The position numbers and the translations under genes were made by a program. Shown here piece by piece: positions 26,492 to 36,511 of a DNA stretch of 64,000 nucleotides (the first letter of the stretch is position 1; each line of letters begins with the position of its first letter). Location of the stretch: assembly GCF_900188355.1 (NCBI RefSeq), contig NZ_FZNX01000004.1:248001-312000 (forward strand), read 5' to 3'. The notes beneath the pieces were generated by a model, which was given only the letters and a program-made list of their open reading frames with translations, was not told the DNA's origin and ran no database searches. This DNA is from Lutibacter flavus. GTDB lineage: Bacteria; Bacteroidota; Bacteroidia; Flavobacteriales; Flavobacteriaceae.

Positions 26492-28957
26492 ATGTTGAAA
26501 AAAAATACCAAATATCAAATTTTCTTTTTCTTTTTTTTCATTGGAACAAGCATTTTTAGTCAAAATATCAAATTAAAAGTCATCGGAAATGAACAGCAAG
26601 GGTTTAGTGTAGATATTTACAACGGCAATCAGTTATTGTTACATAATACAGAAGAGTTTTCACTAAAAGTTGCAAATCTAGATTTAAGTGAAACAACCGA
26701 AATTGCTGCTTGGAAAGGTTCTGAATGGATAGGAAATGAGCATCAAATAAAATTATCAAAAACAACTTATTTGTCAGATTTTGATTTGAACTTATTAATT
26801 ACGGTTACATATGAAGTTATTAATCAAAATGTAGTTAAAAAAACAGTTGATTTATTTCAATCAGGTATTCCAACTTTGTATTTTACATTGGAAGAAACTT
26901 CAAAACCAGCAGAAGCACCTTCAAAATATGTAACTTTTGAGCACGATGATTTTCCAGGAGGTTTCGCTCACGAAATGAATCCATCAGCAGGTTTTGTAAC
27001 TCCAAATAATTTAGTGGTTGGGTTTTTAATGGATGCGGGTTATAAAAATCACTATACAAGAACAACCAGGCGTCGTTTTAACGGACATGGTGGTGGATTT
27101 GTAGGTATGAGAATGCTACCTGATCCTGCATTAGTAGAAGTAGCAACATTGTTAGAAAGAAAAAACAACCAACATTTTATCAAACAAACATTTGGAGAAC
27201 TATACAATTTAGATACCAGTAAAGAAATGGTTTTAAAGCTTGAGGATGCTTATAAAAATGTTGGAGAGGTTATTATTAACAAAAACGCAGATATAATTAC
27301 ACTTAATGGTGAATCTTCTAATCGCTCAGGAATTGAATTTATAACGCCTTTAACAGACCAAAAAATATATACAGTTTCTTTCTTAGCTAAAGGAAATTCT
27401 CCAATAGCCGTAAAACTTTTTAGAAATAAGAACGGCATAAAAACCGTGGAATTGGAACATGGAATTAAATACATTGATCAATTTCCAATTCAAGAAAATG
27501 AATGGACACTTTTTAAAGGAAGTATTATGGTTCCGTATATAGAGCACGATAGTGTTTCTATGTTTATTGGATCTCAATCAGGAAAAAAATATTCCCTTCA
27601 AATTAAAGATTTACAGATTGTTGAACATCAACCTTTAATACAGCCCTATAATAAAATGAATATGGGAGAGAAGGTAACTAAAACTACCTATGTTTTTGTG
27701 GAACCTTGGGTAAATCATCACGATTTTGTAATTTCTTCACAGGCTCGTTTAGCCGAAGCTAAAGAATTTAAAGGAAGTTTGATAGAGAAAATGTTATATG
27801 CAAATTTCAATATGCTAACTTGGATTACTTCTATACATGATTTTACACCGTTGAATGTGCCTAATATGAACTATGCACCTGATATGTACAATAGAGATTC
27901 ATTTTTTTCGATAGTTTCAAGTTATAATGAAGAATTGAATCTTGAAATATGGAATCAATGGGCAAAAACTCAAAACGAAAAAGGTGCCATAGCAACCATT
28001 ATAACACCATATATGGGTACTGTGGAATTTAAAGACAACGAGGCAACCATTCAATTTTTAATTTGGGCAATGATGAACAAAAGACGTTTTGGCGTAACAC
28101 TGCCAAGAGAGAAAATTGATAAAGCGGTTTCTTATGTACTAAATGAATTTGATGAGAATAGAGATGGTATATGTTCTTCTCATTTTACCTTAAGTCAAAT
28201 TGACATCAATGAATACAATCCAAAAACAAGTGATTTAGCTGTAAACCAAGGAATGTTTGCTATTGCGCTTCGTACCATCAAAGAGTTGGGGTATGATATT
28301 TCAGATTCATATTTGGAAAAAGCTGAAAAAGCATATTTAGACTTTTATGATACAGCAAGAAAGCATATGGTGTTTGACAAAGAATATCCGGATATTATAA
28401 CTTTTACGGACTTAGAACCGGAATTTTTTTCTTTGTGGTTATTTAACAGGCCTATGTTAACTGATGAGATGGTAATTAATCATCTCGAACAAACTCCAAT
28501 TCTTAATAAAGTTTCAAACTCACCTTTTCCAGAATATGGAACAACAGCTCCGGTATGTATAAGATTAACAGATGATGAAAAAGGATATGCTTATTTAACT
28601 TCAGATTATCAGCCTTTTAGAGAGTTTGGAGTATCTAATTATAAAAATGGAGCTAGAGATGGGATGTATTACAACGGTGGAAGTTGGATGCGTGCTGAAT
28701 ATTGCGGATATGTTGTTGGTTTAAGACACGGATGGAAAAAAGCAGAAGCACTTATGGAAAATAGGGCTTGGGCTGAAATTAATCTAAATCCCAATTGGCC
28801 ATATAGCAAAGAATTTATTCCAACAAAATGGGAGACAACAGATTCTTGGTGGCCATCAACACGTGGATTATGCTGGAACGTTTTTATATTGATGGCTAAT
28901 GAGGTTGCTGGATTTCGAACTCCAGAAATGGATCCTGATTTTTCAAAATTTAATTAA
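26492..28957 (+). CDS. Large exported protein of unknown family, probable glycoside hydrolase
   Basis: The ATG at 26492 gives a signal peptide ending near IFSQ; a TTG 6 bp upstream is less likely. The 821-residue chain begins with beta-rich sequence (about 20-400). A helical domain (about 415-810) follows, with APDMYNRDSFFS (about 464-475), SDLAVNQGMFAIALRTIKE (about 577-595), YYNGGSWMRAEYCGY (about 728-742) and TTDSWWPSTRGLCWNVF (about 784-800). That layout, a beta-sandwich followed by an (alpha/alpha)6 barrel, recalls GH15/63/65/78-like enzymes, but I cannot assign a family. It sits 12 bp before the GH32 gene in the same reading frame, with only a stop and four codons between. Periplasmic glycan cleavage is the likely role. 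Confidence 0.68.
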   Translation: MLKKNTKYQIFFFFFFIGTSIFSQNIKLKVIGNEQQGFSVDIYNGNQLLLHNTEEFSLKVANLDLSETTEIAAWKGSEWIGNEHQIKLSKTTYLSDFDLNLLITVTYEVINQNVVKKTVDLFQSGIPTLYFTLEETSKPAEAPSKYVTFEHDDFPGGFAHEMNPSAGFVTPNNLVVGFLMDAGYKNHYTRTTRRRFNGHGGGFVGMRMLPDPALVEVATLLERKNNQHFIKQTFGELYNLDTSKEMVLKLEDAYKNVGEVIINKNADIITLNGESSNRSGIEFITPLTDQKIYTVSFLAKGNSPIAVKLFRNKNGIKTVELEHGIKYIDQFPIQENEWTLFKGSIMVPYIEHDSVSMFIGSQSGKKYSLQIKDLQIVEHQPLIQPYNKMNMGEKVTKTTYVFVEPWVNHHDFVISSQARLAEAKEFKGSLIEKMLYANFNMLTWITSIHDFTPLNVPNMNYAPDMYNRDSFFSIVSSYNEELNLEIWNQWAKTQNEKGAIATIITPYMGTVEFKDNEATIQFLIWAMMNKRRFGVTLPREKIDKAVSYVLNEFDENRDGICSSHFTLSQIDINEYNPKTSDLAVNQGMFAIALRTIKELGYDISDSYLEKAEKAYLDFYDTARKHMVFDKEYPDIITFTDLEPEFFSLWLFNRPMLTDEMVINHLEQTPILNKVSNSPFPEYGTTAPVCIRLTDDEKGYAYLTSDYQPFREFGVSNYKNGARDGMYYNGGSWMRAEYCGYVVGLRHGWKKAEALMENRAWAEINLNPNWPYSKEFIPTKWETTDSWWPSTRGLCWNVFILMANEVAGFRTPEMDPDFSKFN

Positions 28958-28969
28958 AAAAGTAATAAA

Positions 28970-30586
28970 GTGAATAAAATTAAAGCATGGTTTGTTACGG
29001 TAGCAATAGTAGGGTTCGTTTTATTTACTTTAACAAAGTGTACCAATTTTACTGAAGACAAAAAAACAGTTTCACAAAAAATGGATAGGAAATATACTGA
29101 AGAAGAATTGTATAGGCCAAAATTTCATTTTACACCTAAGCAAAACTGGATGAATGATCCAAACGGTATGTTTTACCTTAATGGAAACTATCATTTATTT
29201 TTTCAACATTACCCTGATTCTGCTGTTTGGGGACCCATGCATTGGGGACATGCAATTAGCACAGATTTAGTAGCATGGAAAGAACAGCCAATAGCATTAT
29301 ATCCAGATGAAAAAGGCTATATTTTTTCAGGAAGTGCTGTAGTAGATATTAATAATACATCTGGCTTTTCAAGTGGTTCAGAAAAACCTGTGATAGCCAT
29401 GTTTACTTATCATGATCCTAAACTGGAAAAAGAAGGTAAAATTGATTATCAAAGTCAAGGAATTGCATATTCTTTAGATGAAGGTATAACATGGGCTAAA
29501 TATTTGGGAAATCCTGTTATAAAAAATCCAGGAATTAAAGATTTTAGAGATCCAAAAATTAGTTGGGATACTATTCATAATCAATGGGTTTTGGTATTAG
29601 CAGCAGGAGATAAATCAATGTTTTATAGTTCTAAAAATTTAAAAGACTGGAAATATTTATCAAATTTCGGCAAAGATATTGGAGCTCATGGAGGTGTTTG
29701 GGAATGTCCTGATTTTTTTCCTATGACTGTGGACGGAACCAATGAAATAAAATGGGTTTTAATTCAAAGTATTGTTTCTGGGGGACCTAATGGAGGAACT
29801 GGAACGCAATATTTTGTTGGAGATTTTAATGGTAAATCTTTTATTCTGGATCCCTTTTTTAAAAAGGACTTAGTTAATGAAAATGTATTTTGGATTGACT
29901 ATGGGAGAGATAATTATGCGGGAGTTACTTGGTCAAATATGCCTGAGAAAGATGGTAGAAAGTTGTTTTTAGGGTGGATGTCAAATTGGGAGTATGCAGA
30001 AAAAGTGCCCACTAACAAATGGCGCAGTAGTATGACAATTGTGCGAGAGCTTAAATTGGTTAAAAATGATGATCACTACAGAATAACATCACAGCCAGTT
30101 AAAGAAATAAATAATTACATTTCAAAATCAATTAAGAAAGGTGATTTTAATGTTGAAGGTGAAACAGTACTTATTACTAAACCAGAACTTGACTTTTCTA
30201 GTTTAGACATTCATTTTAAAATTAAGGATTTACAGAAAGATATTTACACTTTTTCGTTTTTTAATGCTGTTGGAGATTCTTTGAAATTTGGAGTTAACAA
30301 TAAAGAAAAATTCTTCTTTCTTGATAGAATGAAATCAGGAAATATTTCCTTTTCAGATAAATTTGCACCAATAATTTCAATTGCTCCAATTAAGGAAGAA
30401 TTAAAAAATATTGATATTAGAGTACTTTTGGATAAAACTTCAATTGAAATATTTTACAATAATGGAAAAACCGTTATGACAGAACTGTTTTTTCCGAAAA
30501 AACCAATTGAGGCTTTTTCTGCTAAATCTGAAAATTTCAATATTGAATTTGAAGGTATGACTATTAACCAGCTAAAGTTTGACTAA
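28970..30586 (+). CDS. GH32-family beta-fructosidase lipoprotein
   Basis: The 538-residue enzyme cleaves fructofuranosides such as sucrose, levan or inulin oligosaccharides. Catalytic landmarks of GH32 are all present: nucleophile D63 in NWMNDPNG, the transition-state stabiliser in FRDPK (D194) and acid/base E245 in WECPDFF. The propeller is followed by a C-terminal beta-sandwich (about 390-538). A lipobox-like LTKC (C24) suggests anchoring in the periplasm or on the surface. The start is GTG, 12 bp after the preceding stop. Exo- versus endo-action and levan versus inulin preference are not evident. Confidence 0.94.
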   Translation: MNKIKAWFVTVAIVGFVLFTLTKCTNFTEDKKTVSQKMDRKYTEEELYRPKFHFTPKQNWMNDPNGMFYLNGNYHLFFQHYPDSAVWGPMHWGHAISTDLVAWKEQPIALYPDEKGYIFSGSAVVDINNTSGFSSGSEKPVIAMFTYHDPKLEKEGKIDYQSQGIAYSLDEGITWAKYLGNPVIKNPGIKDFRDPKISWDTIHNQWVLVLAAGDKSMFYSSKNLKDWKYLSNFGKDIGAHGGVWECPDFFPMTVDGTNEIKWVLIQSIVSGGPNGGTGTQYFVGDFNGKSFILDPFFKKDLVNENVFWIDYGRDNYAGVTWSNMPEKDGRKLFLGWMSNWEYAEKVPTNKWRSSMTIVRELKLVKNDDHYRITSQPVKEINNYISKSIKKGDFNVEGETVLITKPELDFSSLDIHFKIKDLQKDIYTFSFFNAVGDSLKFGVNNKEKFFFLDRMKSGNISFSDKFAPIISIAPIKEELKNIDIRVLLDKTSIEIFYNNGKTVMTELFFPKKPIEAFSAKSENFNIEFEGMTINQLKFD

Positions 30587-30603
30587 AAGAAATAATTTAA
30601 TAA

Positions 30604-32241
30604 ATGAGCAACCTAAAACTAACGGTATTAATTTTATTCATAGGCACCATGTTATCTTGTAATGAAGAAAGAGCAATTGTGTTAGAAAAAACTTGGTGGA
30701 AAGAGACTGTTTTTTATGAAATTTACATGCCTAGTTATAAGGATAGTAATGGTGATGGTTTTAGTGATTTTAAAGGGTTGACTTCAAAATTAGATTACAT
30801 TCAAAATTTAGGAGTTAAAGGTATTTGGTTAACACCATTTCTTCAATCACCAAAAGTAGATAATGGATATGATGTTTCAGATTACTACAAAATTGACTCA
30901 ACGTATGGCTCATTAGAAGATTTTAAATTGTTCTTAAATGAAGCTCATAAAAAAGATATTAAAATAATTATGGATTTAGTGGTAAATCATACTTCCACTG
31001 AATCAAAATGGTTTCAGGAGTCAAAAAAATCAAAAGAAAATCCATATAGAGATTACTATATTTGGAAAGATGAACCAAATAACTGGGAATCATTTTTTGG
31101 AGGATCAGCTTGGGAATTGGACAATACTACAAACCAATATTATTACCATCAATTTGATGTAAAAATGGCTGATCTTAATTGGGAAAATCCAAAAGTTGTT
31201 GAAGAAATTCAAGAAGTAGTGCGATTTTGGTTGAAGTTAGGAGCGGATGGATTTCGATTGGATGTTATAAATTTTTTAACAACTGATGGAATCAATTTAA
31301 ATAATCCAATAAATGAAAAAGGAGAACAGGAGCATCTATATGATATCAATCAAAAAGGTGTAAAAGAAGCCATGAAAATAATGCGGGAAACAGTAAGTGA
31401 ATTTGACAATCGCTTTATTGTTGGTGAAATAGGAAGTGATAAAATTGAGGTATTAAAACAATATCAGGGAACGGAATTATTAGATGTAGTATTCAATTTT
31501 AATTTTGGGAGCATAAAAGAATTTTCAGCAAAACGTGTTTTTGACGAATTGCAAAGCATGGAAAAAAATATGACTAATTTCCCAACGTTATTTTTTGGAA
31601 GCCATGATATGCCTCGTTTAATAAGTAGATTGGCAGAAAACAACCCTGAAAGAGCCGAATCATTAGCCGCATTAATGATTACGGCTAAAGGCATTCCATT
31701 TATTTATTACGGAGAGGAAATTGGAATGGAAAATATAAAAGCCAATTCAATTGATGAAATTAAGGATGTTCAAGGTCGTACACATTATAATTTGTCTAGA
31801 GAAAAAGGTGATTCTGAAGAAAAATCTTTAAGAGTTGGAAATGAGAATAATAGAGATAAATCCAGAAGTCCAATGCAATGGAATGATACTGAATTTGCTG
31901 GTTTTTCAAATATTGCTCCTTGGATTAAAGTAAATTCAAACTATAAACATACAAATGTTACTAGTTTGGAGAAAAATGAAAATTCAATTTTGAATACCTA
32001 TAAAAAATTGATTGCTTTACGAAATTCTCAACCAGTTTTTCAATACGGTAACTATGAGGAATTATCTATTTCAAACAATTGTATATTTTTTATTAGAGAA
32101 TATCAAGGAGATAAGGTTAAATGTTACTTTAATTTTAGCGAATCTTCAATAAAAATTGAATTAAACTTCAATGAAAAAGTACTATTTGGAGAAACAACAA
32201 TTCACCCAAATAATTATTTAATAGTAAAAATAATTAAGTAA
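30604..32241 (+). CDS. GH13-family alpha-glucosidase/alpha-amylase lipoprotein
   Basis: The 545-residue enzyme has a lipobox (MLSC, C19) and the GH13 conserved regions: DLVVNH (I), GFRLDVINF with nucleophile D220 (II), VGEIG with acid/base E275 (III) and GSHDMPR with D335 (IV). Region IV has Ser where most relatives have Asn (NHDxPR). MADLNW (about 188-193) fills the position of the QPDLN element common in oligo-1,6-glucosidase and alpha-glucosidase groups. A short C-terminal beta domain closes the chain. It would hydrolyse alpha-glucosides, possibly including sucrose-like units, next to the GH32 gene 17 bp upstream. Confidence 0.92.
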   Translation: MSNLKLTVLILFIGTMLSCNEERAIVLEKTWWKETVFYEIYMPSYKDSNGDGFSDFKGLTSKLDYIQNLGVKGIWLTPFLQSPKVDNGYDVSDYYKIDSTYGSLEDFKLFLNEAHKKDIKIIMDLVVNHTSTESKWFQESKKSKENPYRDYYIWKDEPNNWESFFGGSAWELDNTTNQYYYHQFDVKMADLNWENPKVVEEIQEVVRFWLKLGADGFRLDVINFLTTDGINLNNPINEKGEQEHLYDINQKGVKEAMKIMRETVSEFDNRFIVGEIGSDKIEVLKQYQGTELLDVVFNFNFGSIKEFSAKRVFDELQSMEKNMTNFPTLFFGSHDMPRLISRLAENNPERAESLAALMITAKGIPFIYYGEEIGMENIKANSIDEIKDVQGRTHYNLSREKGDSEEKSLRVGNENNRDKSRSPMQWNDTEFAGFSNIAPWIKVNSNYKHTNVTSLEKNENSILNTYKKLIALRNSQPVFQYGNYEELSISNNCIFFIREYQGDKVKCYFNFSESSIKIELNFNEKVLFGETTIHPNNYLIVKIIK

Positions 32242-32277
32242 AAACGTAAATTAAATTTATAATAATATATAGAAAAC

Positions 32278-33249
32278 ATGCAATTATATCCCTTAAAATT
32301 TCAACCAGTTTACAGTTATCGTATTTGGGGTGGAGATAAGTTAAAAACAGTTTTAAATAAAAATTATAAAGAAGATTCTATAGGTGAATCCTGGGAAATT
32401 TCTGATGTGCCTGAAAATGAAACTGAAGTAGCAGAAGGATTCTTAAAAGGCCAAACCTTAAAACAATTGATGAAGAAGTTTAAAGGTGATTTTGTTGGAA
32501 ATAAAGTATATGATATTTTTGGAAATGATTTTCCTCTATTGATAAAATTTATTGATGCAAAAACACCATTATCTATTCAAGTGCATCCCAGTAATGCATT
32601 GGCAAAAGAACGTCATAATTCATTTGGAAAAAATGAAATGTGGTATGTGATGCAGGCTGAAGATGAAGCAGAATTGATAGTTGGTTTTAATCAGAAAGTT
32701 GAAAAAGAAGTATATGTGAAGCATCTAAATAATGAAACCTTAACTGAGATTTTAAATATTGAAAAAGTTAAAAAAGGAGATGCATTTTATATTCCAACAG
32801 GTAGAGTTCATGCGATAGGAGCAGGTGTTTTATTGGCTGAAATTCAACAAACATCTAATATTACATATCGAATTTACGATTATGATCGAATAGATGCTAA
32901 GACTGGAGAAAAGAGAGAATTACACACAGATTTAGCAATTGATGCAATTGATTTTAATTTTTACGACAGCTATAAAACAAACTATACTAATAAAATAAAT
33001 AGTTCTAGTGAATTAGTTTATTCACCTTATTTTAAAACCAATATTATTACTGTAAAAGGCGTATTAGAAAAAGACTATACAAATCTGGATTCATTTGTGA
33101 TTTATATGTGTGTGGAAGGTGTTTTCAGTATTCAAAGCAATAACAGATTATACAATTTAAAAACAGGTGAAAGCATATTGTTACCGGCAACTACAAAGCA
33201 ACTGAAAATTGAATCAGGCAGTGCAGTTTTACTAGAAATTTATTTATAA
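32278..33249 (+). CDS. manA: Class I mannose-6-phosphate isomerase
   Basis: The 323-residue cytosolic cupin enzyme interconverts mannose-6-phosphate and fructose-6-phosphate. Zinc-site residues are visible: H103 in QVHP (101-104), E120 in KNEMWYVM and H178 in GRVHAIGAG. The short length is that of the compact bacterial class I type. It is the last gene of the PUL 1 run, 36 bp after GH13. It would feed mannose freed by the GH130 pathway into glycolysis, which supports a mannose-containing substrate. A kinase for mannose or fructose is not in the window. Confidence 0.94.
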   Translation: MQLYPLKFQPVYSYRIWGGDKLKTVLNKNYKEDSIGESWEISDVPENETEVAEGFLKGQTLKQLMKKFKGDFVGNKVYDIFGNDFPLLIKFIDAKTPLSIQVHPSNALAKERHNSFGKNEMWYVMQAEDEAELIVGFNQKVEKEVYVKHLNNETLTEILNIEKVKKGDAFYIPTGRVHAIGAGVLLAEIQQTSNITYRIYDYDRIDAKTGEKRELHTDLAIDAIDFNFYDSYKTNYTNKINSSSELVYSPYFKTNIITVKGVLEKDYTNLDSFVIYMCVEGVFSIQSNNRLYNLKTGESILLPATTKQLKIESGSAVLLEIYL

Positions 33250-33420
33250 AAGAATACCTACAAATCTAAATTATTACTTTTTTAATTCTTAAAGTTTAGC
33301 CTTTAAATTGTAAGCTCGATTATTAGATTGATTCTAAAAACGGGTTTAAGTTGAAGCTTTAAAATATATTTACTATAAAAATTGTATTATTGTACTTATA
33401 CTTTTTTTAATGAATTCAAT

Positions 33421-36231
33421 ATGAAATTAAGTAAATTATATTTCTCCATTGCACTACTATTTATTTTTCAATTTTGTGTGTTTGCTCAGGAATTACCTCC
33501 AATAGAAAATTATTCACAGGAAGCATATGGAGCCCAAAATCAAAATTGGGCTATTTCTCAAACTGATAATAAAAATATATATGTTGCAAATAACAGTGGT
33601 TTATTAGAGTTTAATGGTTCCAAATGGCGTTTATATCAATCACCAAATAATACCGTAATGCGTTCTGTAAATGTTAGTGATAATAAAATTTACACGGGTA
33701 GTTATATGGAGTTTGGTTTTTGGGAAAAAAATGATTTTGGTAGTTTAGCCTATACTTCATTAAGTGAAACGTTAAGTGTGCCATTAGTAGAAGAAGATTT
33801 TTGGAATATAATTGATTATGATAATTGGATATTGTTTCAGTCATTAAATAGAATTTACATTTATAATACTGTAAATAAATCTTTTAATATTATTAATTCA
33901 AAAACGCGACTTCCAAAAGTTTTTAAAGTTGATAAGAGTATTTATTTCCAAAAAATTAATGAAGGTGTTTTTAAAATTGAGAATGGAGAGCCGGTTTTGG
34001 TTTCTGATCATACAATTTTAAAGAACAATATTTTAGTAAATGTTTTTAAAGTGGATGACTTAGTTTTATTGCAAACACAACAAAAAGGGTTTTATTACTT
34101 AGAGGAAAATAAATTGTTAAAATGGGATATTTCTTCCAATGATATTATTTCTAATGTTTTTGTTTATAGTAGTTTGCAATTGTCAGATGGGAGTATAGCG
34201 CTTGGAACAATTTCCAATGGGATTTATAGATTGGATATAAATGGAAATGTTTTAAGTCAAATAAATCAGGAAAAAGGGCTAAATAATAATACAGTTTTAG
34301 CTATGTATGAAGATAGAGATCATAATCTTTGGCTTGGTTTAGACAATGGTATTAGTGTAATAAATTATAATTCTCCATTTGCAATATATAACGATTTTAA
34401 AGGTAAATTAGGTTCTGTTTATACGTCTGCCATATATAATGATAATTTGTATTTAGGAACAAATCAGGGGCTGTTTTATAAAAAATTGGGTAATAAGGGT
34501 GATTTTAATTTTATTGATAAAACAGATGGACAAGTTTGGTGTTTAAAAGTTTATGATAACACGCTTTTTTGTGGCCATAATAAAGGAACTTTTGTAGTAA
34601 AAGATGATAAGGTTTCTTTAATAACTGACATTATGGGTACCATGGAAATAAAATCGGTAATGAATAATAAGAACCTTTTAATTCAGGGTTATTATAATGG
34701 ACTTAATGTGTTGGAAAAAGTAAATAATAGTTGGAAATTTCGAAATAAAATAGCAGGTTTTGATCCAACCAGTAGATTTTTCGAATTTACAGACAATGGA
34801 AGTATTTTGGTAAATCATGAATATAAAGGTGTTTTTAAACTTAAGTTAAATAAAGATTTTTCAAAAGTTTTGGATTATACTATTGTAAATAGCGCTCCTA
34901 AAGGACTCAAGTCAACAATTTCTAGTTATAATAATGAAATATTATACGCTTCTAATAATGGTATATTTAAGTATAATAATGAAAAAGAGGTATTCAAAAA
35001 AGATTCTGTTCTTACAGAAGATTTTTTGAAAAATGATGAATTTGTTTCTGGTAAACTAATAGTAGATGATAAAACAAATAAGCTTTGGGGTTTTACGGAT
35101 AAAAGCATTGTGTATTTTACTCCAGGTAAATTAAACGATGATTTAAAAAGCACAAAAATATTTTTACCAGCTTCTTTGAGAAGAAATATTGCAGGCTTTG
35201 AAAGTATGATTCATTTAAACGATCAGTTCTATCTTTTTGGAACTACCAGAGGGTATATTATTTTAAATCTGGATAAATTAAATAATTCTAATTTTGAAGT
35301 AACAATAAATTCAATCGAAAAAAGCACCATCGATAGTGAAAAAATCCCCATTTCTTTAATAGAAAAAAGTAAACTTAAATCAATTGAGAATAATTTAGAT
35401 TTTACATTTAGTGTTCCGGAATTTGATAAATATACTCAGATAAATTTTCAATATCAGTTAGAGGGTTTTTATGATAACTGGAGTGAGTGGAGTACCGATT
35501 CTGAAGTGTCTTTTAAAAACTTGCCTTATGGAAATTATACTTTTAAAGTAAATTCTCAAATAGGAAATAATGTATCCAATAATATTGCAACATATTCTTT
35601 TACTATTGAGCGTCCGTGGTACCTATCTAATAAATTTATACTGGTTTACTCGATTATATTTATCGGGTTGTTTTTATTAATTCATGCGCTATACAGATAT
35701 TATTATTCAAAGCAAAAAAAGACGCTAATGGATAAAAAGCAGCGTGAATTTTTTATGGTTCAATTAGAAAGTGAGAAAGAGATTATGAAATTAAGGAATG
35801 ATAAGCTACAACATGAAATTGATAGCAAAACAAGAGAGCTTTCATCATCAACAATGAGTAATATTAAAAAGAATGAACTATTAAATAAAATTAAAGAAGA
35901 ATTATCTTTAATTAAAGATAAAGACAGAGTTAAGCCTGTTCTAAAAATTATTAATAACAATCTTACTAAAAATAATGATTGGCAAATGTTTGAAGAAGCA
36001 TTCAATAATGCCGATAGCGATTTTTTGAAAAAAGTAAAAAGTGTTCATCCGTCTTTAACCCCAAATGATTTACGTTTATGTGCATATTTACGTTTAAACT
36101 TATCATCTAAAGAAATAGCTCCATTGTTAAATATTTCCACTCGAAGTGTTGAGATAAAAAGGTATAGGCTTAGAAAAAAAATGGAGTTAAATCATGAAAA
36201 GAGTCTCGTTGAGTACATTTTGGAGATTTAA
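33421..36231 (+). CDS. Membrane-spanning sensor-regulator with LuxR-type HTH (PUL 2)
   Basis: The ATG at 33421 gives a proper signal peptide (ending FAQ); an in-frame ATG at 33382 would add 13 residues that spoil it. The 936-residue protein has beta-propeller repeats (about 25-630), a Y_Y_Y domain (about 640-725), one membrane helix (about 737-758), a coiled coil (about 770-850) and a C-terminal LuxR-like HTH (about 870-936, LNLSSKEIAPLLNIS). No histidine kinase or receiver is present, so a periplasmic signal must pass directly to the cytosolic DNA-binding end. It precedes susC of PUL 2 and should control it. Confidence 0.9.
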   Translation: MKLSKLYFSIALLFIFQFCVFAQELPPIENYSQEAYGAQNQNWAISQTDNKNIYVANNSGLLEFNGSKWRLYQSPNNTVMRSVNVSDNKIYTGSYMEFGFWEKNDFGSLAYTSLSETLSVPLVEEDFWNIIDYDNWILFQSLNRIYIYNTVNKSFNIINSKTRLPKVFKVDKSIYFQKINEGVFKIENGEPVLVSDHTILKNNILVNVFKVDDLVLLQTQQKGFYYLEENKLLKWDISSNDIISNVFVYSSLQLSDGSIALGTISNGIYRLDINGNVLSQINQEKGLNNNTVLAMYEDRDHNLWLGLDNGISVINYNSPFAIYNDFKGKLGSVYTSAIYNDNLYLGTNQGLFYKKLGNKGDFNFIDKTDGQVWCLKVYDNTLFCGHNKGTFVVKDDKVSLITDIMGTMEIKSVMNNKNLLIQGYYNGLNVLEKVNNSWKFRNKIAGFDPTSRFFEFTDNGSILVNHEYKGVFKLKLNKDFSKVLDYTIVNSAPKGLKSTISSYNNEILYASNNGIFKYNNEKEVFKKDSVLTEDFLKNDEFVSGKLIVDDKTNKLWGFTDKSIVYFTPGKLNDDLKSTKIFLPASLRRNIAGFESMIHLNDQFYLFGTTRGYIILNLDKLNNSNFEVTINSIEKSTIDSEKIPISLIEKSKLKSIENNLDFTFSVPEFDKYTQINFQYQLEGFYDNWSEWSTDSEVSFKNLPYGNYTFKVNSQIGNNVSNNIATYSFTIERPWYLSNKFILVYSIIFIGLFLLIHALYRYYYSKQKKTLMDKKQREFFMVQLESEKEIMKLRNDKLQHEIDSKTRELSSSTMSNIKKNELLNKIKEELSLIKDKDRVKPVLKIINNNLTKNNDWQMFEEAFNNADSDFLKKVKSVHPSLTPNDLRLCAYLRLNLSSKEIAPLLNISTRSVEIKRYRLRKKMELNHEKSLVEYILEI

Positions 36232-36255
36232 TTACTGCTACAAAATTAAAAGCTA

Positions 36256-36276
36256 CCACAACATTGCCACAACATT
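36256..36276. repeat. Adjacent direct repeats CCACAACATT upstream of PUL 2 susC
   Basis: CCACAACATT occurs at 36256-36265 and again at 36267-36276, 11 bp apart, about one helical turn. They lie 25 bp after the regulator gene and 236 bp before susC. They could be a binding site for the LuxR-type regulator, but the distance to susC is long. Seen as a repeat; function inferred. Confidence 0.4.
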
Positions 36277-36511
36277 TGGCCAACTACAAGGTTTTAGTTA
36301 ATTTAATTTAACATTTTTTTAAGATTTATAAAGCGTCTTAAAAAATTATGGAAACTACTGTAAACACTGAAAGAAGTGTGCTATTTTAATCGTAAACTAT
36401 GGTAAATTAATAGTGCTATATTTAATTAATGTATGTTTTTTGTATAGGTAGCTTTTTAAAAGTGAGCTAAAATTAGTAGTAGTTTTATATAAACTTAATT
36501 CAATAATTTAT

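Noticed and set aside
28950-28972. Fusion of the 821-residue protein and GH32 (same frame)
   Set aside because: A clear stop separates them and GH32 has its own leader sequence starting at the GTG.
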